Of a DNA stretch of 17,833 nucleotides, positions 6,512 through 14,590 are shown one piece after another. This stretch comes from a bacterium. Lineage in GTDB: Bacteria > Spirochaetota > UBA4802 > UBA5550. The stretch is taken from positions 1-17,833 of the forward strand of contig JAAENB010000692.1 in the NCBI GenBank assembly GCA_024224995.1. The letters run 5' to 3'. The notes under the pieces were generated by a model that did no database searches, was not told the origin of the DNA, and was given only the letters and a program-made list of their open reading frames with translations. A program made the position numbers and the translations under genes. The stretch's first letter is position 1, and every line of letters begins with the position of its first letter.

Positions 6512-6949
6512 TTAAACCAGGATCCAGTTTTCACCATTGAACCGGGTTGAAAGGCGTTCGGGCTTGCTGTTATAAATGAATTCGAAAATTACTTCGGGTT
6601 TGTGAGCTTTCAGGAAGTCCAGCGCTTCCGCGTCCGTAAGCAGATCAAAGGCCCACCAGACAGCCTGCTCCGCAACATATTCATTTATTTTACCGTCCCA
6701 TCCAAAAGGCTGTTCGTTTTCTCCGGCCGGGACCATGCCGGAATCGGTACGGGGAACATAAATGCTGATAAAATTACTTCCGGAGAATTCACTAACACCA
6801 AAAGACCGCGTATAGAATTGGGCTCGATTAAGCCCCATAGTCCAGGAGCTCAAATATGAACCTTTAGTGCTTAATCCAAAGGGAGAAATAACTAAAAGAT
6901 TTGACGCCGTTTCCTGTTCTCTTTTTTTGATATAGTCATTAAGAGTCAT
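6512..6949 (-). CDS. Uncharacterised 145-residue cytoplasmic protein
   Basis: No signal peptide, membrane span or Cys cluster is visible, and I recognise no family. The middle part has short beta-like stretches (NFISIYVPRTDSGMVPAG, QPFGWDGKINEYV). A helical segment follows with AEQAVWWAFDLLTDAEALDFL, and the protein ends in a strand-like SKPERLSTRFNGENWILV. The start at 6949 is 9 nt downstream of the stop of the six-span membrane protein, so the two are probably co-transcribed. The ribosome site is weak (AAAGCAGCAG). Codon use looks like its neighbours. Function is unknown. Confidence 0.7.
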   Translation of the reverse strand: MTLNDYIKKREQETASNLLVISPFGLSTKGSYLSSWTMGLNRAQFYTRSFGVSEFSGSNFISIYVPRTDSGMVPAGENEQPFGWDGKINEYVAEQAVWWAFDLLTDAEALDFLKAHKPEVIFEFIYNSKPERLSTRFNGENWILV

Positions 6950-6958
6950 GCTGCTGCT

Positions 6959-7642
6959 TTATGAATCCCGGTCTTTCAGGAACATGATTGTTAAGAAAAA
7001 GAGCGCGATTAAAAAAAGAACACCGCCAACCGCGGTCCCCATTCCCAGGGTATTGTTTTTTACGGCAAAGCCGATAGCGCCCAGAATACAGGCAATGGCA
7101 TTCAATATAAGAAACAGGCCCGCGGCAATACCGGCTTTTCCTTTTTTGAAAATGACTATTCCAAAGGTAATGGAAGGGATTCCCAGTAAGGCGTAAGCAA
7201 GGCTGTTGAATAATCCCATGGCAGAACCCGGAGATTGATGAATGGTCTGGGCCAAAAGAATTCTGGAAGCTTCGTAATAATCAGCAATATAATAAAAATC
7301 GTATAAAACCGGAACAACAGTAACCTGGGATAAATAAACAACAATATTAATAAGGGAGTATATGGGAACAAAAACAAAACCAATAAGAGCCAATTCCGGC
7401 TGCGCGGGTTTGCAGTAGGCATAAAGACAGGTGTACAAAATAGTACAGAAAATTGTAATAAAAAAGGCGTTTATATATGAAACATAATAGAGCGTACTGG
7501 CGCTGGAGACCGATTCAATCGCGTCTCCCATAGTATTAATGGGACCGGATTTTAAGGCCGAAATAACCATAAGCACAACCCAGAAGGCGGTTGCGGCCAT
7601 GCAGATAAAGGAGAGTAAACTAAATATCTTTGTTTTTTTCAT
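6959..7642 (-). CDS. Six-span integral membrane protein
   Basis: 227 residues from the ATG at 7642. The reading frame can be extended to an ATG at 7702, but that would overlap the cysteine synthase end and place a basic leader before the first span; MKKTKIFSLLSF is a natural membrane-protein start. Predicted spans are about 8-30, 50-77, 84-107, 143-165, 170-192 and 200-221, with a charged C-terminus (LKDRDS). Size and layout resemble DUF4386-type proteins, but this is only a topology-level likeness. It lies 38 nt downstream of the cysteine synthase and 9 nt upstream of the 145-residue protein, suggesting one transcript. Function is unknown. Confidence 0.75.
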   Translation of the reverse strand: MKKTKIFSLLSFICMAATAFWVVLMVISALKSGPINTMGDAIESVSSASTLYYVSYINAFFITIFCTILYTCLYAYCKPAQPELALIGFVFVPIYSLINIVVYLSQVTVVPVLYDFYYIADYYEASRILLAQTIHQSPGSAMGLFNSLAYALLGIPSITFGIVIFKKGKAGIAAGLFLILNAIACILGAIGFAVKNNTLGMGTAVGGVLFLIALFFLTIMFLKDRDS

Positions 7643-7680
7643 ACTTTTATTTTTTTTAACCCATAATTTCCGTTTTAAAC

Positions 7681-8598
7681 CTACGGAGGGCACATAGCGC
7701 AAACAGAACGAAAAACTTCAGTGGAAAGGTACCGGTCTCCGCGATCGGGAAAAAGAACAACAATTGTAGAACCACGCGGCATATCCCTGGCCGCTTCCAT
7801 TGCTCCCCACATAGCAGCCCCACTGCTGATACCGCAAAAGAGCCCTTCGCCCAGCGCCAGGTCGCGAACTGTTTCAAAAGCATCATCGTCTCCGCAAAAG
7901 ATCTTTTTGTCCAATAAAGAGGGGTCATATATTTGCGGCACAATAGCTTCGTTCATATTTTTTAAACCCTGGATCCGGTGGTTCAAATTGGGTTCAATTC
8001 CAACCACTTTGGTCGCGGGATTATGATCTCTAAAATACCGGGAACAACCCATGAGGGTTCCTGTAGTACCCATACCTGCTACAAAAAGGTCAACTTCACC
8101 GTTCGTGTCACGAACAATTTCCGGAGCAGTGGTTTCGTAATGGGCCATCCAGTTCGCGGAATTGGAGAACTGGTTTGGCATATAGTAACGGTCACCCAGC
8201 CGGTCCATAATATGATGAGCCCTGGTAATGGCACCGTCGGTTTTATCGCAGCCCGGAGTCAGTTCCAGCTCAGCACCCAGCGCGATTAAAATAGACCGCC
8301 GCTCTTCACTAACGCAGGCAGGCATTGTCAGCTTAATCCGGTAACCCATTGCGGCCGCGATCATGGCAAGCCCAATGCCGGTATTACCGGAGGTGGGCTC
8401 CAGAATTTCCTTTTCTTTGGTAAGTTCTCCCGATTCTATAGCATTTTTCAGCATAAAATAGGCAGGCCGGTCCTTGACAGATCCGCCGGGATTGGAACCT
8501 TCAAGTTTGGCGAGGATTCGTATGCCGGTTTTGTCGGGGTCCCATATTTTGTTGATTTCGGCCATAGGAGTGTTGCCGATTATGCTTAAAACACTCAT
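7681..8598 (-). CDS. Cysteine synthase family PLP enzyme (CysK/CysM type)
   Basis: 305 residues, full length for the family. It makes cysteine from O-acetylserine (or a related activated serine) and sulfide or another sulfur donor. The PLP lysine is Lys42 in EGSNPGGSVKDRP. The substrate loop PTSGNTG (68-74) and the PLP-phosphate-binding GMGTTGTLMG and GISSGAA segments are present. The C-terminal part VVLFPDRGDRYLS is typical of CysM-like members. A close paralogue such as a cystathionine beta-synthase core cannot be excluded, though no CBS regulatory domains are present. The start at 8598 has AGAGGA about 7 nt upstream. It leads a probable operon with the two genes at lower coordinates. Confidence 0.92.
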   Translation of the reverse strand: MSVLSIIGNTPMAEINKIWDPDKTGIRILAKLEGSNPGGSVKDRPAYFMLKNAIESGELTKEKEILEPTSGNTGIGLAMIAAAMGYRIKLTMPACVSEERRSILIALGAELELTPGCDKTDGAITRAHHIMDRLGDRYYMPNQFSNSANWMAHYETTAPEIVRDTNGEVDLFVAGMGTTGTLMGCSRYFRDHNPATKVVGIEPNLNHRIQGLKNMNEAIVPQIYDPSLLDKKIFCGDDDAFETVRDLALGEGLFCGISSGAAMWGAMEAARDMPRGSTIVVLFPDRGDRYLSTEVFRSVCAMCPP

Positions 8599-8620
8599 CT
8601 AGTGTCCTCTTTTTATTGTC

Positions 8621-8648
8621 ATTAAATTTAATAATTGCTCATCATCAA
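8621..8648 (-). promoter_or_regulatory. Candidate promoter of the cysteine synthase gene
   Basis: On the - strand: TTGATG (8648-8643), a 16-nt spacer, then TTTAAT (8626-8621), in the 104-nt gap before the gene. A perfect TTGACA also occurs at 8674-8669 but has no good -10 at 16-18 nt. Confidence 0.35.
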
Positions 8649-8702
8649 GTGTTGGGAAAGACGGTATCTGTCAAGGATTAATTTTCGGGTGTAAACGCAA
8701 AA

Positions 8703-9245
8703 TTATAAGCGGATACACCGGTAGCCAATATCCTGCCCGCAAACTATCCTGTTGCCAACGGAAAACCCGGCATTACGAATAGTCTCCTCAAAAAGAGGAT
8801 CTTCCCGGGATGCCAGGATAGTGACAATAAAGAGTCCTCCCGGCACAAGAACCCGGGCAATTTCATTTAATATAAGGCTTTCATTCTCATGTTCGGGAAT
8901 AATACGGAGGACCGTAAAAGCGGTAACAGTGTGGAAGGAGGCTCTTTTAAAGGGAATCTGTTCAATGTCGGCCTGAACAGCGGGGATGCCTCGTTCCTGT
9001 GCTTTTATCAGCATACCAAACGACAGGTCCATGCCAAAAAGAGCGCCTGTTTCCGCGTTCCTGGCCCGGAGAAAATGGGAAAGGAGCCCGGTTCCGCAGC
9101 CAAGATCGAGAAGCGGGAAGTGGTCAAAGAGAATTTCCGCGCCGGAACCCAATAATGTTTCGAATTTGGGTTCCTGGTGCTGAAGAAAACGTTTGTCGTA
9201 GTTCTTGGCGTCCCTGTCGTAGCTTTTCCGGATAATATCTTTCAT
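8703..9245 (-). CDS. Class I SAM-dependent methyltransferase
   Basis: 180 residues. Motif I is LLDLGCGTG (45-53). An acidic residue after strand 2 (Asp73 in GMDLS) would bind the SAM ribose, and QADIEQIPF (91-99) is the motif II/III region of the UbiE/Methyltransf_11 type. VLVPGGLFIVTI follows at the usual post-motif site. The N-terminus (IIRKSYDRDAKNYDKRF) is also typical of this group. Substrate cannot be told from sequence. The start lies 15 nt after the stop of the Ntn hydrolase gene with no good ribosome site (TAACTAA), which suggests coupling to that gene. Confidence 0.85.
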   Translation of the reverse strand: MKDIIRKSYDRDAKNYDKRFLQHQEPKFETLLGSGAEILFDHFPLLDLGCGTGLLSHFLRARNAETGALFGMDLSFGMLIKAQERGIPAVQADIEQIPFKRASFHTVTAFTVLRIIPEHENESLILNEIARVLVPGGLFIVTILASREDPLFEETIRNAGFSVGNRIVCGQDIGYRCIRL

Positions 9246-9260
9246 TTTAGTTAGAAAATT

Positions 9261-9827
9261 TTATTTAATAATATGATGATTTATAGGCAGCCCGCAGCTT
9301 TCATCGAATTCGCACGCCGCAGCAACCCCGGCTTTGGCAATTTCCAGGGCATCATCGCATGAATCATAAAGGGCGTGCATGGCACCAAGAGCAAAGCGGC
9401 GGCCGGAGCCGATAGACCAGAAACCGGAGTATTCCATAATTTCACGGTAACTCTGGATCTCAAAAATGCCGTGTTTGTTCGCAACAAGCGCGTCTAACTG
9501 GCTCGATTCATAGGGTTGTTCTTCATCATCTTCCTCAGTAATAAGGTAATATTCGTCTTTAAGAACGGGATGAAGTCTCCGCAGAGTCTCAAAAACGTCT
9601 TCTTTGCTGTCAAAGCAGAGAAGATCACTATGATATTTTTTAATACTATCAAATATATTAATAACCGCGGATGAACCGACAAATCCCATATAAGAATCGG
9701 CAATGCGGATGATTTTTTTTTCTTTTTTGCGGAATTTGGAACTGATCACGATACTTCCCTGTGACGACAGGGAATCGGAAGCAATTACGGTTTTATCCTT
9801 CTTTTTTACAACAACTACAACTGACAT
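9261..9827 (-). CDS. HslV/proteasome-type Ntn hydrolase
   Basis: 188 residues, close to HslV length. The N-terminus MSVVVVVKKKDKTVIASDS aligns with the HslV/proteasome beta fold, where Met removal exposes the nucleophile. Here residue 2 is Ser rather than Thr. Asp18, a Lys near 31-34, and the IGSG motif (139-142, followed by RRFALGAMHALY) match other conserved positions. It resembles stand-alone proteasome-type proteases that lack HslU; no ATPase gene is nearby. Whether Ser2 is active cannot be decided here. GGAG lies about 8 nt before the ATG at 9827. It leads a two-gene unit with the methyltransferase, and is divergent from the lipoprotein gene. Confidence 0.75.
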   Translation of the reverse strand: MSVVVVVKKKDKTVIASDSLSSQGSIVISSKFRKKEKKIIRIADSYMGFVGSSAVINIFDSIKKYHSDLLCFDSKEDVFETLRRLHPVLKDEYYLITEEDDEEQPYESSQLDALVANKHGIFEIQSYREIMEYSGFWSIGSGRRFALGAMHALYDSCDDALEIAKAGVAAACEFDESCGLPINHHIIK

Positions 9828-9859
9828 TGAATATCTCCGGAAAAGGTTTTTTATTTACG

Positions 9860-9888
9860 AAAATACAACTATTAATGGCGGTAGTAAA
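9860..9888 (-). promoter_or_regulatory. Weak candidate promoter of the Ntn hydrolase operon
   Basis: On the - strand: TTTACT (9888-9883), 17 nt, then TATTTT (9865-9860), about 35 nt upstream of the start codon. Both boxes match the consensus at only four of six positions, and the region is AT-rich, so chance is possible. Confidence 0.3.
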
Positions 9889-9910
9889 AAATCAAGCATT
9901 GTTTTTTCCC

Positions 9911-10016
9911 GAGAGAGAGCGCAGCTAACGCTGCGCTGGGTCAGGGGGGGTGAGGGGGGCTTCGCCCCTCAACCCCCTTCTCTCATTAGCGGCGCGTTAG
10001 CGCCGTGGCACAGCGC
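9911..10016. repeat. Composite palindromic (MITE/REP-like) element
   Basis: Three hairpins stand side by side. The first is AGCGCAGC-taac-GCTGCGCT (9918-9937). The second pairs GGGGG-TGAGGGG (9946-9957) with CCCCTCA-a-CCCCC (9965-9977). The third is CGGCGC-gtta-GCGCCG (9990-10005). The loops of the first and third are reverse complements (TAAC/GTTA), and GCGCTG (9933-9938) is mirrored by CAGCGC (10011-10016). GAGAGA and TCTCTC further enclose the first two hairpins. It fills most of the gap between two divergent genes, where terminators are not needed. Confidence 0.75.
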
Positions 10017-10064
10017 ATTTTTAAAGTCTAAAGAAATAATGAGAATAGGCCGATACTGTTATAT

Positions 10065-10087
10065 GGAGCAGTGGCTGCTCCCGGGAG
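10065..10087 (+). promoter_or_regulatory. Hairpin next to and overlapping the lipoprotein ribosome binding site
   Basis: GGAGCAG-tgg-CTGCTCC (10065-10081) is a perfect 7-bp stem. Overlapping it, CTCCCGGGAG (10078-10087) is a palindrome whose right half contains the GGGAG ribosome site before the ATG at 10094. The two pairings exclude each other, so the site could be masked or freed. Confidence 0.45.
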
Positions 10088-10093
10088 AAAACG

Positions 10094-10921
10094 ATGAAAG
10101 AGTTTATTTACAAATGCGTGCTGGTTAGTTTAATAATTACCGGTCTGTCCTGCGCAACGAAACCGGTACAGAAAAAGATTCCGGTTAAACCGCTGCCGGT
10201 TAAACCGCTGCCGGTAATTCCGGAAAAAATAATTCAAAAGGATAAATTAACCAGGTTCTTTGAAATGTGTGAAACCGATGTAAAAAATGCTAAAACTGTC
10301 ATCGTAGACCAGGATATAGTAAAAAACCTTTCGCACCTGCTCAATATGGGACATGGCGGGAAAAAATATTATCTCCTTGAAAGAGAAGCAATAACAAAAG
10401 TGATATTGTCGGTTACAAAAGGAGTATATTCGGATTATATTCTGATTAATAAAAAAGGCCGTCTCATATATACAATGAGAAATGATGATATCTTCGGCGA
10501 AAATGTAAGGGGAAGCCAGTTAAAGACCACCCCTTTGCACCGGTGTTATCAAAACCGGAATAAAGAGGTCTATTTTGAAGACCTTACCAGCTTTCCTTCT
10601 ATCTCAGAGGAATATTCAATATTTATTTCTATCAAAGTAAAAGGAAAAAACTCCTTTCCCGGGATTTTTATTCTCCAGCTGAATATTAACAAAATCGCGC
10701 GTTTGCTTGAAAAGGATACAACAATCATAGGGAAAGACGGAAAATACCGGGTCCCGCCCAAGCATAATGATACCAACTATTTTTCATATGAACATTTTAA
10801 TAAAATCGACCTTGCGGGACTTAACGGGGATAAAACCGGGGAGTTTGAAAAACCCGGCGGGGATAAAGCTGTTTATAAGCTTTTCGCGTATAGAAATATT
10901 AACTGGATAATAATCCGTTAG
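10094..10921 (+). CDS. Lipoprotein with Cache-like sensor domain
   Basis: 275 residues. A short signal sequence ends in ITGLSC with the probable lipidated Cys20; the box is loose (Gly at -3). A Pro/Lys-rich linker follows with a perfect-looking duplicated VKPLP motif, a 15-nt tandem repeat at DNA level. The rest looks like an extracytoplasmic Cache (PAS-like) domain. SDYILINKKGRLIYTM (about 118-133) is the typical central strand pair, followed by DDIFGENV, and SIFISIKVKG and PGIFILQLNI later. Cache domains usually bind small ligands and are fused to chemoreceptors or kinases; here no membrane span or output domain follows. It may act as a stand-alone binding protein that signals through a partner. 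It converges on the next gene with only 4 nt between stops. Confidence 0.75.
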   Translation: MKEFIYKCVLVSLIITGLSCATKPVQKKIPVKPLPVKPLPVIPEKIIQKDKLTRFFEMCETDVKNAKTVIVDQDIVKNLSHLLNMGHGGKKYYLLEREAITKVILSVTKGVYSDYILINKKGRLIYTMRNDDIFGENVRGSQLKTTPLHRCYQNRNKEVYFEDLTSFPSISEEYSIFISIKVKGKNSFPGIFILQLNINKIARLLEKDTTIIGKDGKYRVPPKHNDTNYFSYEHFNKIDLAGLNGDKTGEFEKPGGDKAVYKLFAYRNINWIIIR

Positions 10922-10925
10922 CCTG

Positions 10926-12227
10926 TCATGGGGACTGCTTCTTTTGTTTGCCCTGAGATCCGTTTTCTTCGAAAAAAGAAGGAATTTTTTCGTGTATGGA
11001 ATCGAAAATTCCTGGGAACGCGTATTTATTCGAAAGGGTGTTCGCCAGTTTCCTGGCAATGTTGAATAATAGTTTATCGTCGATAGTGCTAATACCCTGG
11101 CTTATAATGCCCTGAAGAAGCCCCGGAAATAATAGAGCAGTATTACTGAGATCAACGGAAATAAATTCTCTAATACCCCTATTGGAAACAGTCTCCATAT
11201 CGATCGCGTCTTTTTGCAGTAACGAAAGCATAAATTGTCCGGGCCGGATCATTTCAAATTCTTCTGAAGTGAAGTTGTTTTTAAACAGAAGTATAATATC
11301 AGCATTACTAAAAATGTTCTCCGCAGTTGTAGCCAGACCGCCTTCATTTTCAAACTGGAACATTAAATTTTCGTTATTATCATATCCAAGCATTTTAGAG
11401 CCCCCGATTTTTTTAAGGAGCCTGGCTATTTTTAAGCCGCTTAAATCTACTCCAAGAAGACCAACCGTAGTGTTCCCCAGTTTAATTTTATTTTTGAGCA
11501 ATAATTTAACGATAATTGTCAACAGGTATGCCGGAACATCATCTAATTCATGGGAGGTAACAGGAGTATCTATTTCCGAATAAAGCTGGTCATAAAAGGA
11601 AATATCCGCTTCATCAATATGGGTGAGCCGTATTACGGAAAACGTATCTTCAATCCGCTTGATTGTTTTGATGATATCTTCACGCTGGGAAAATTTAATA
11701 ATAAGGGGAAGCGCGTTAAGGTTCGAAAACCTGTTAATTACTATAGAATCTTTTTCCGCGTTCGTATATGTCGACAAAAGATGATCGGTCCTGGGATCCT
11801 CTTCTATTTTGATCCCGCCAATTACCCCAATATTTTTCGATATCCCGGTATACGGCATCCCGTTCCCGTTGTTGATCTTTTCCCGGATGAGGGCAATAGA
11901 TCCAAGCAGGTTCATCTCGTAATCATTCTGCGTTTCCAGGGGCATTTTTCCCGAAACCTGTAGAAGACCTCCTTTTATCTTCTCTTCAAGAGAATTGGCC
12001 ATAGAAACAATGCTGTATTTTTTAGGAGAATCTTTCAGCAGTGTGATAAATTCATTAAATGTTTCCCTGGTATGGTAGATTATTTCAATAGTGAAGATCT
12101 CATCTTTGCTGTTATTTTCGGAAAGTTTAATATTCTGAATTTCACAGCCTTTTTTATAAATTTCGTTAATAAGGGCGGGAAACATGCCCTTTTTTACGCT
12201 AACAGTCACTTCCGAAATGAGTTTCAT
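10926..12227 (-). CDS. ACT domain fused to a degenerate malic-enzyme-like protein
   Basis: 433 residues. The N-terminus (1-75, MKLISEVTVSVKKGMFPALINEI) is an ACT-like ligand-binding domain. From about 105 on, the layout follows bacterial malic enzymes: SIVINRFSNLNALPLIIKF matches their LLFKEFAGVDAFPI segment, and VTSHELDDVPAYLLT matches VFHDDQHGTAIV. TVGLLGVDLSGLKIARLLKKIGG is the dinucleotide-fold start, and ALLFPGLLQGIISQGIS matches the AFPGIFRGALD region. Key positions differ: the catalytic Lys of FKE is Asn165, and the metal-binding ED/DD and QHGT motifs are altered. It may therefore be an inactive, ligand-sensing relative rather than a working decarboxylase. Its ATG overlaps the stop of the Fe-S flavoprotein gene (ATGA), with AAGGA about 10 nt upstream, so the two are coupled. 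Confidence 0.72.
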   Translation of the reverse strand: MKLISEVTVSVKKGMFPALINEIYKKGCEIQNIKLSENNSKDEIFTIEIIYHTRETFNEFITLLKDSPKKYSIVSMANSLEEKIKGGLLQVSGKMPLETQNDYEMNLLGSIALIREKINNGNGMPYTGISKNIGVIGGIKIEEDPRTDHLLSTYTNAEKDSIVINRFSNLNALPLIIKFSQREDIIKTIKRIEDTFSVIRLTHIDEADISFYDQLYSEIDTPVTSHELDDVPAYLLTIIVKLLLKNKIKLGNTTVGLLGVDLSGLKIARLLKKIGGSKMLGYDNNENLMFQFENEGGLATTAENIFSNADIILLFKNNFTSEEFEMIRPGQFMLSLLQKDAIDMETVSNRGIREFISVDLSNTALLFPGLLQGIISQGISTIDDKLLFNIARKLANTLSNKYAFPGIFDSIHEKIPSFFEENGSQGKQKKQSP

Positions 12228-12817
12228 AGCAATATATCCTTATACGCGTCTCCCCTGTTTTGAGCTAATGATACAATAGATTGGGGCGGTTTATTCAGAG
12301 TATCGGTATTTTGTATAAAAATATAATCTTTTTCATCGAAAGATGTATTGATTGTATTAAAAAAATGCCGTAATACGATTATGGGAGCTTTAAACATATT
12401 TTTGTATTCCGATCCTCCGCTGGAAATAAAAAACCCCTTTTTTTGCCCAAACTCTTCATTGAACAGGGCCTCATCTCTTCTTTTCGCTTCCCATAGCACC
12501 TGGCAGCGGTCTATAAGGTTTTTTAAGGGGCCGGGAAGTCCGGAAAAATAGACCGGTGATGATACGGATACGGCTCCGGCTTCTTTAATCAAATCGTACA
12601 GTTCTGTCATGTCGTCGTTGTGAATACAGCCCCACCGGTCGCGGCAATAACCGCAGGCTATACAAGGCTTGATTTCTTTTTTATGCACGGATATTTTTTT
12701 TATGGAAATATCAGCCTGCTCAAAAGGGGTGAGAAAAGCGGAATGTATACGTGAAGAAAAACTTTCCTGCCTGGGGCTTCCGAATAGTGATAGTATAAAC
12801 CGGTTTTTGTTTCCCAT
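12224..12817 (-). CDS. Iron-sulfur flavoprotein (flavodoxin-fold FMN reductase family)
   Basis: 197 residues with a flavodoxin-like fold. GSPRQESFSSRI (13-24) forms the FMN phosphate loop. SSPVYFSGLPGPLKNLIDR (87-105) is the second flavin-contact region. The Cys cluster C52-x2-C55-x2-C58-x5-C64 matches the compact 4Fe-4S motif of archaeal-type Isf proteins, which carry electrons between ferredoxin-like partners and small oxidants such as oxygen or peroxide. Typically such proteins are dimers in the cytoplasm. No clear ribosome site precedes the ATG at 12817. Stop and start overlap with the ACT/malic-like gene, so the two proteins are made together, hinting at a shared redox or sensing task. 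Confidence 0.85.
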   Translation of the reverse strand: MGNKNRFILSLFGSPRQESFSSRIHSAFLTPFEQADISIKKISVHKKEIKPCIACGYCRDRWGCIHNDDMTELYDLIKEAGAVSVSSPVYFSGLPGPLKNLIDRCQVLWEAKRRDEALFNEEFGQKKGFFISSGGSEYKNMFKAPIIVLRHFFNTINTSFDEKDYIFIQNTDTLNKPPQSIVSLAQNRGDAYKDILL

Positions 12818-12875
12818 GTTATTTTATACCGGAATTAAGATGCCCCGGAAAGTGAAAATATTTACGGCGCCAGCC

Positions 12876-13871
12876 CTAGTCCTTTAACCGGGTAAATATC
12901 ATTCTGCCGGCAGTAGTCTGGAGTACGGAAGTGACAATGACCGGCACTTCGGAATTCAGTTTTCTTCGTCCGTTCTCAACAACAACCATGGTTCCATCGT
13001 CAAGGTATCCAATTGCCTGGTTCTGGTCTTTTCCTTCTTTAATAAGAGCTACCTTCATCTCTTCGCCCGGCAGAACTATTGGTTTGAGCGCGTTGGAAAG
13101 CTGGTTAATGTTCAGTACGGGAACACCGTGGAATTCCGCGACTTTGTTCAGGTTGAAATCGTTGGTAACAACTTTCCCTTTCATTACTTTGCCGAGCTTT
13201 ACCAGTTTCGCGTCTACCTCCCGGATTTCGGGAAAGTCCATGTCGGAAATTTTTACCATAACAGATTGATCTTTTTGCATTTTGTTTAATATATCAAGAC
13301 CTCTTCTTCCCCTGTTCCTCTTTATTGAATCAGCGGAATCCGCTATCATCTGGAGTTCCTGGAGTACGAAATTGGGAATAACCAGTATTCCTTCAAGAAA
13401 ACCGGTATCACAAATATCCGCGATCCTTCCGTCAATAATTACACTGGTATCCAGGATCTTATACGGAATTCCCTCTTCACTTCCTTCCACTTTCCTGGGA
13501 ACAAAATTGTCGAGAAACGAAAAGCTTTCGTTATTAATAACAAAAAACATCATTGTGGCAAAACCCGTTAAATGATATATTATTGGCCGTATTATGCTGA
13601 TATCGCTAATAGCGGGAATGCTCATGGTGGAAAAAGCCACACCAATAAGGTGTCCTAATAATAAACCAATAATCAGTCCCAGGATCGCCGAAAGAAGCAG
13701 ACGTGTCGACAGGGTATGTGAAATATATTCAATAACAATAATAGCAAGAAGAGAGACTGCTGCCGCAACAGCACCGGCGATAAGTGCTGCTTTGATTGAT
13801 GCATTAATATAATATAAAAATGAAAATAACGCCGATGTAATAATAAATAAAACTCTTAAAACAATGATCAT
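12876..13871 (-). CDS. Membrane-anchored PIN/TRAM-domain protein (YacL-like)
   Basis: 331 residues. Four N-terminal spans lie between about 4 and 112. A PIN nuclease domain covers about 137-262 with the expected acidic residues: Asp141 in [12 protein letters not shown], Glu172 in LQELQ, Asp220, and Asp238 in [13 protein letters not shown]-type RNA-binding domain (about 268-330) closes the protein ([32 protein letters not shown]). Relatives such as Bacillus YacL are found next to carD in several phyla, and that arrangement recurs here. The likely role is RNA cleavage or binding at the membrane, but no target is established. AAGGAG about 9 nt upstream fixes the start at 13871. Confidence 0.9.
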   Translation of the reverse strand: MIIVLRVLFIITSALFSFLYYINASIKAALIAGAVAAAVSLLAIIVIEYISHTLSTRLLLSAILGLIIGLLLGHLIGVAFSTMSIPAISDISIIRPIIYHLTGFATMMFFVINNESFSFLDNFVPRKVEGSEEGIPYKILDTSVIIDGRIADICDTGFLEGILVIPNFVLQELQMIADSADSIKRNRGRRGLDILNKMQKDQSVMVKISDMDFPEIREVDAKLVKLGKVMKGKVVTNDFNLNKVAEFHGVPVLNINQLSNALKPIVLPGEEMKVALIKEGKDQNQAIGYLDDGTMVVVENGRRKLNSEVPVIVTSVLQTTAGRMIFTRLKD

Positions 13872-13981
13872 AATATATGACTCCTTTTATAACATATGTT
13901 CAATAATTGCATAGCTGTACTGGTGTCAGGTGTACAGAGTATCGCATGATCCCGAGCAAAAAAATAAAACTGAATTCTCTG

Positions 13982-14031
13982 AATTCAAATGTTAATTCAA
14001 ATGTTAATTCAAAAGAGGATAAATTTGAATT
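13982..14031. repeat. Short 12-nt tandem repeat and AT-rich inverted repeat after carD
   Basis: AATTCAAATGTT occurs twice in tandem (13982-14005), followed by a partial third copy. AATTCAAA (14006-14013) pairs with TTTGAATT (14024-14031) around 10 nt, touching the carD stop codon. The stem is AT-only and no T-run follows on the - strand, so it is at best a weak terminator. Confidence 0.55.
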
Positions 14032-14540
14032 TATTCCTGTTCTGTTTCTTTATCCTGGTCGAAGGAAGAAAGAGCTTCAGATACAAAATCTCCTGCTTCT
14101 TCAATATCAACATTTTTTACCAGGGCAAGCTCATGGGTAACCAGTTGATAGGCATTTTCGTAAAGTTTTCTTTCCATGATAGATAATTCCTTTACGCGTC
14201 CCCGTCTGTAAAGATCCCGGGCGACTTCAGATACCTCGTAGATCGATCCACTCTTAACTTTATCAATATTGTTCTGGTATCGTTGTTTCCAGTCTTCTTC
14301 GATCTTAACTTCATCTTTTACTAAAATATCTACTACTTTCTTTACGTTCTTTTTGGGGATAATAGACCTGAGACCAATTTCATCCGCATTCTCAACCGGG
14401 ATCATTACTTTCATCCCGCTATTGATGATTGTTATTAAATAGTATTTTACCTTTTTGCTCAGTACTACCTTTTCTTCGATAGCGTCTATTTCTCCAACTC
14501 CATGCATTGGGTAAACGATTTTATCCTCAACTTTATACAT
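14031..14540 (-). CDS. carD: CarD/CdnL-type RNA polymerase-binding transcription regulator
   Basis: 169 residues, the usual CarD/CdnL length. The N-terminal Tudor-like RNA polymerase interaction domain starts [18 protein letters not shown] and continues through [20 protein letters not shown]. The C-terminal helical DNA-binding part follows, with [16 protein letters not shown] (about 98-113) and [20 protein letters not shown]. CarD proteins bind the polymerase beta lobe and stabilise open complexes at many promoters, including those of rRNA. The acidic tail (DQDKETEQE) is unremarkable. CAGGAGT lies about 8 nt before the ATG. A 19-bp palindrome at 14591-14609 lies about 50 nt upstream. Gene order PBP1A, carD, PIN/TRAM on one strand. 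Confidence 0.93.
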   Translation of the reverse strand: MYKVEDKIVYPMHGVGEIDAIEEKVVLSKKVKYYLITIINSGMKVMIPVENADEIGLRSIIPKKNVKKVVDILVKDEVKIEEDWKQRYQNNIDKVKSGSIYEVSEVARDLYRRGRVKELSIMERKLYENAYQLVTHELALVKNVDIEEAGDFVSEALSSFDQDKETEQE

Positions 14541-14590
14541 TTATATAACTCCTGGTTATCATATCGATTGATTTGATCTTATTTTGATCT

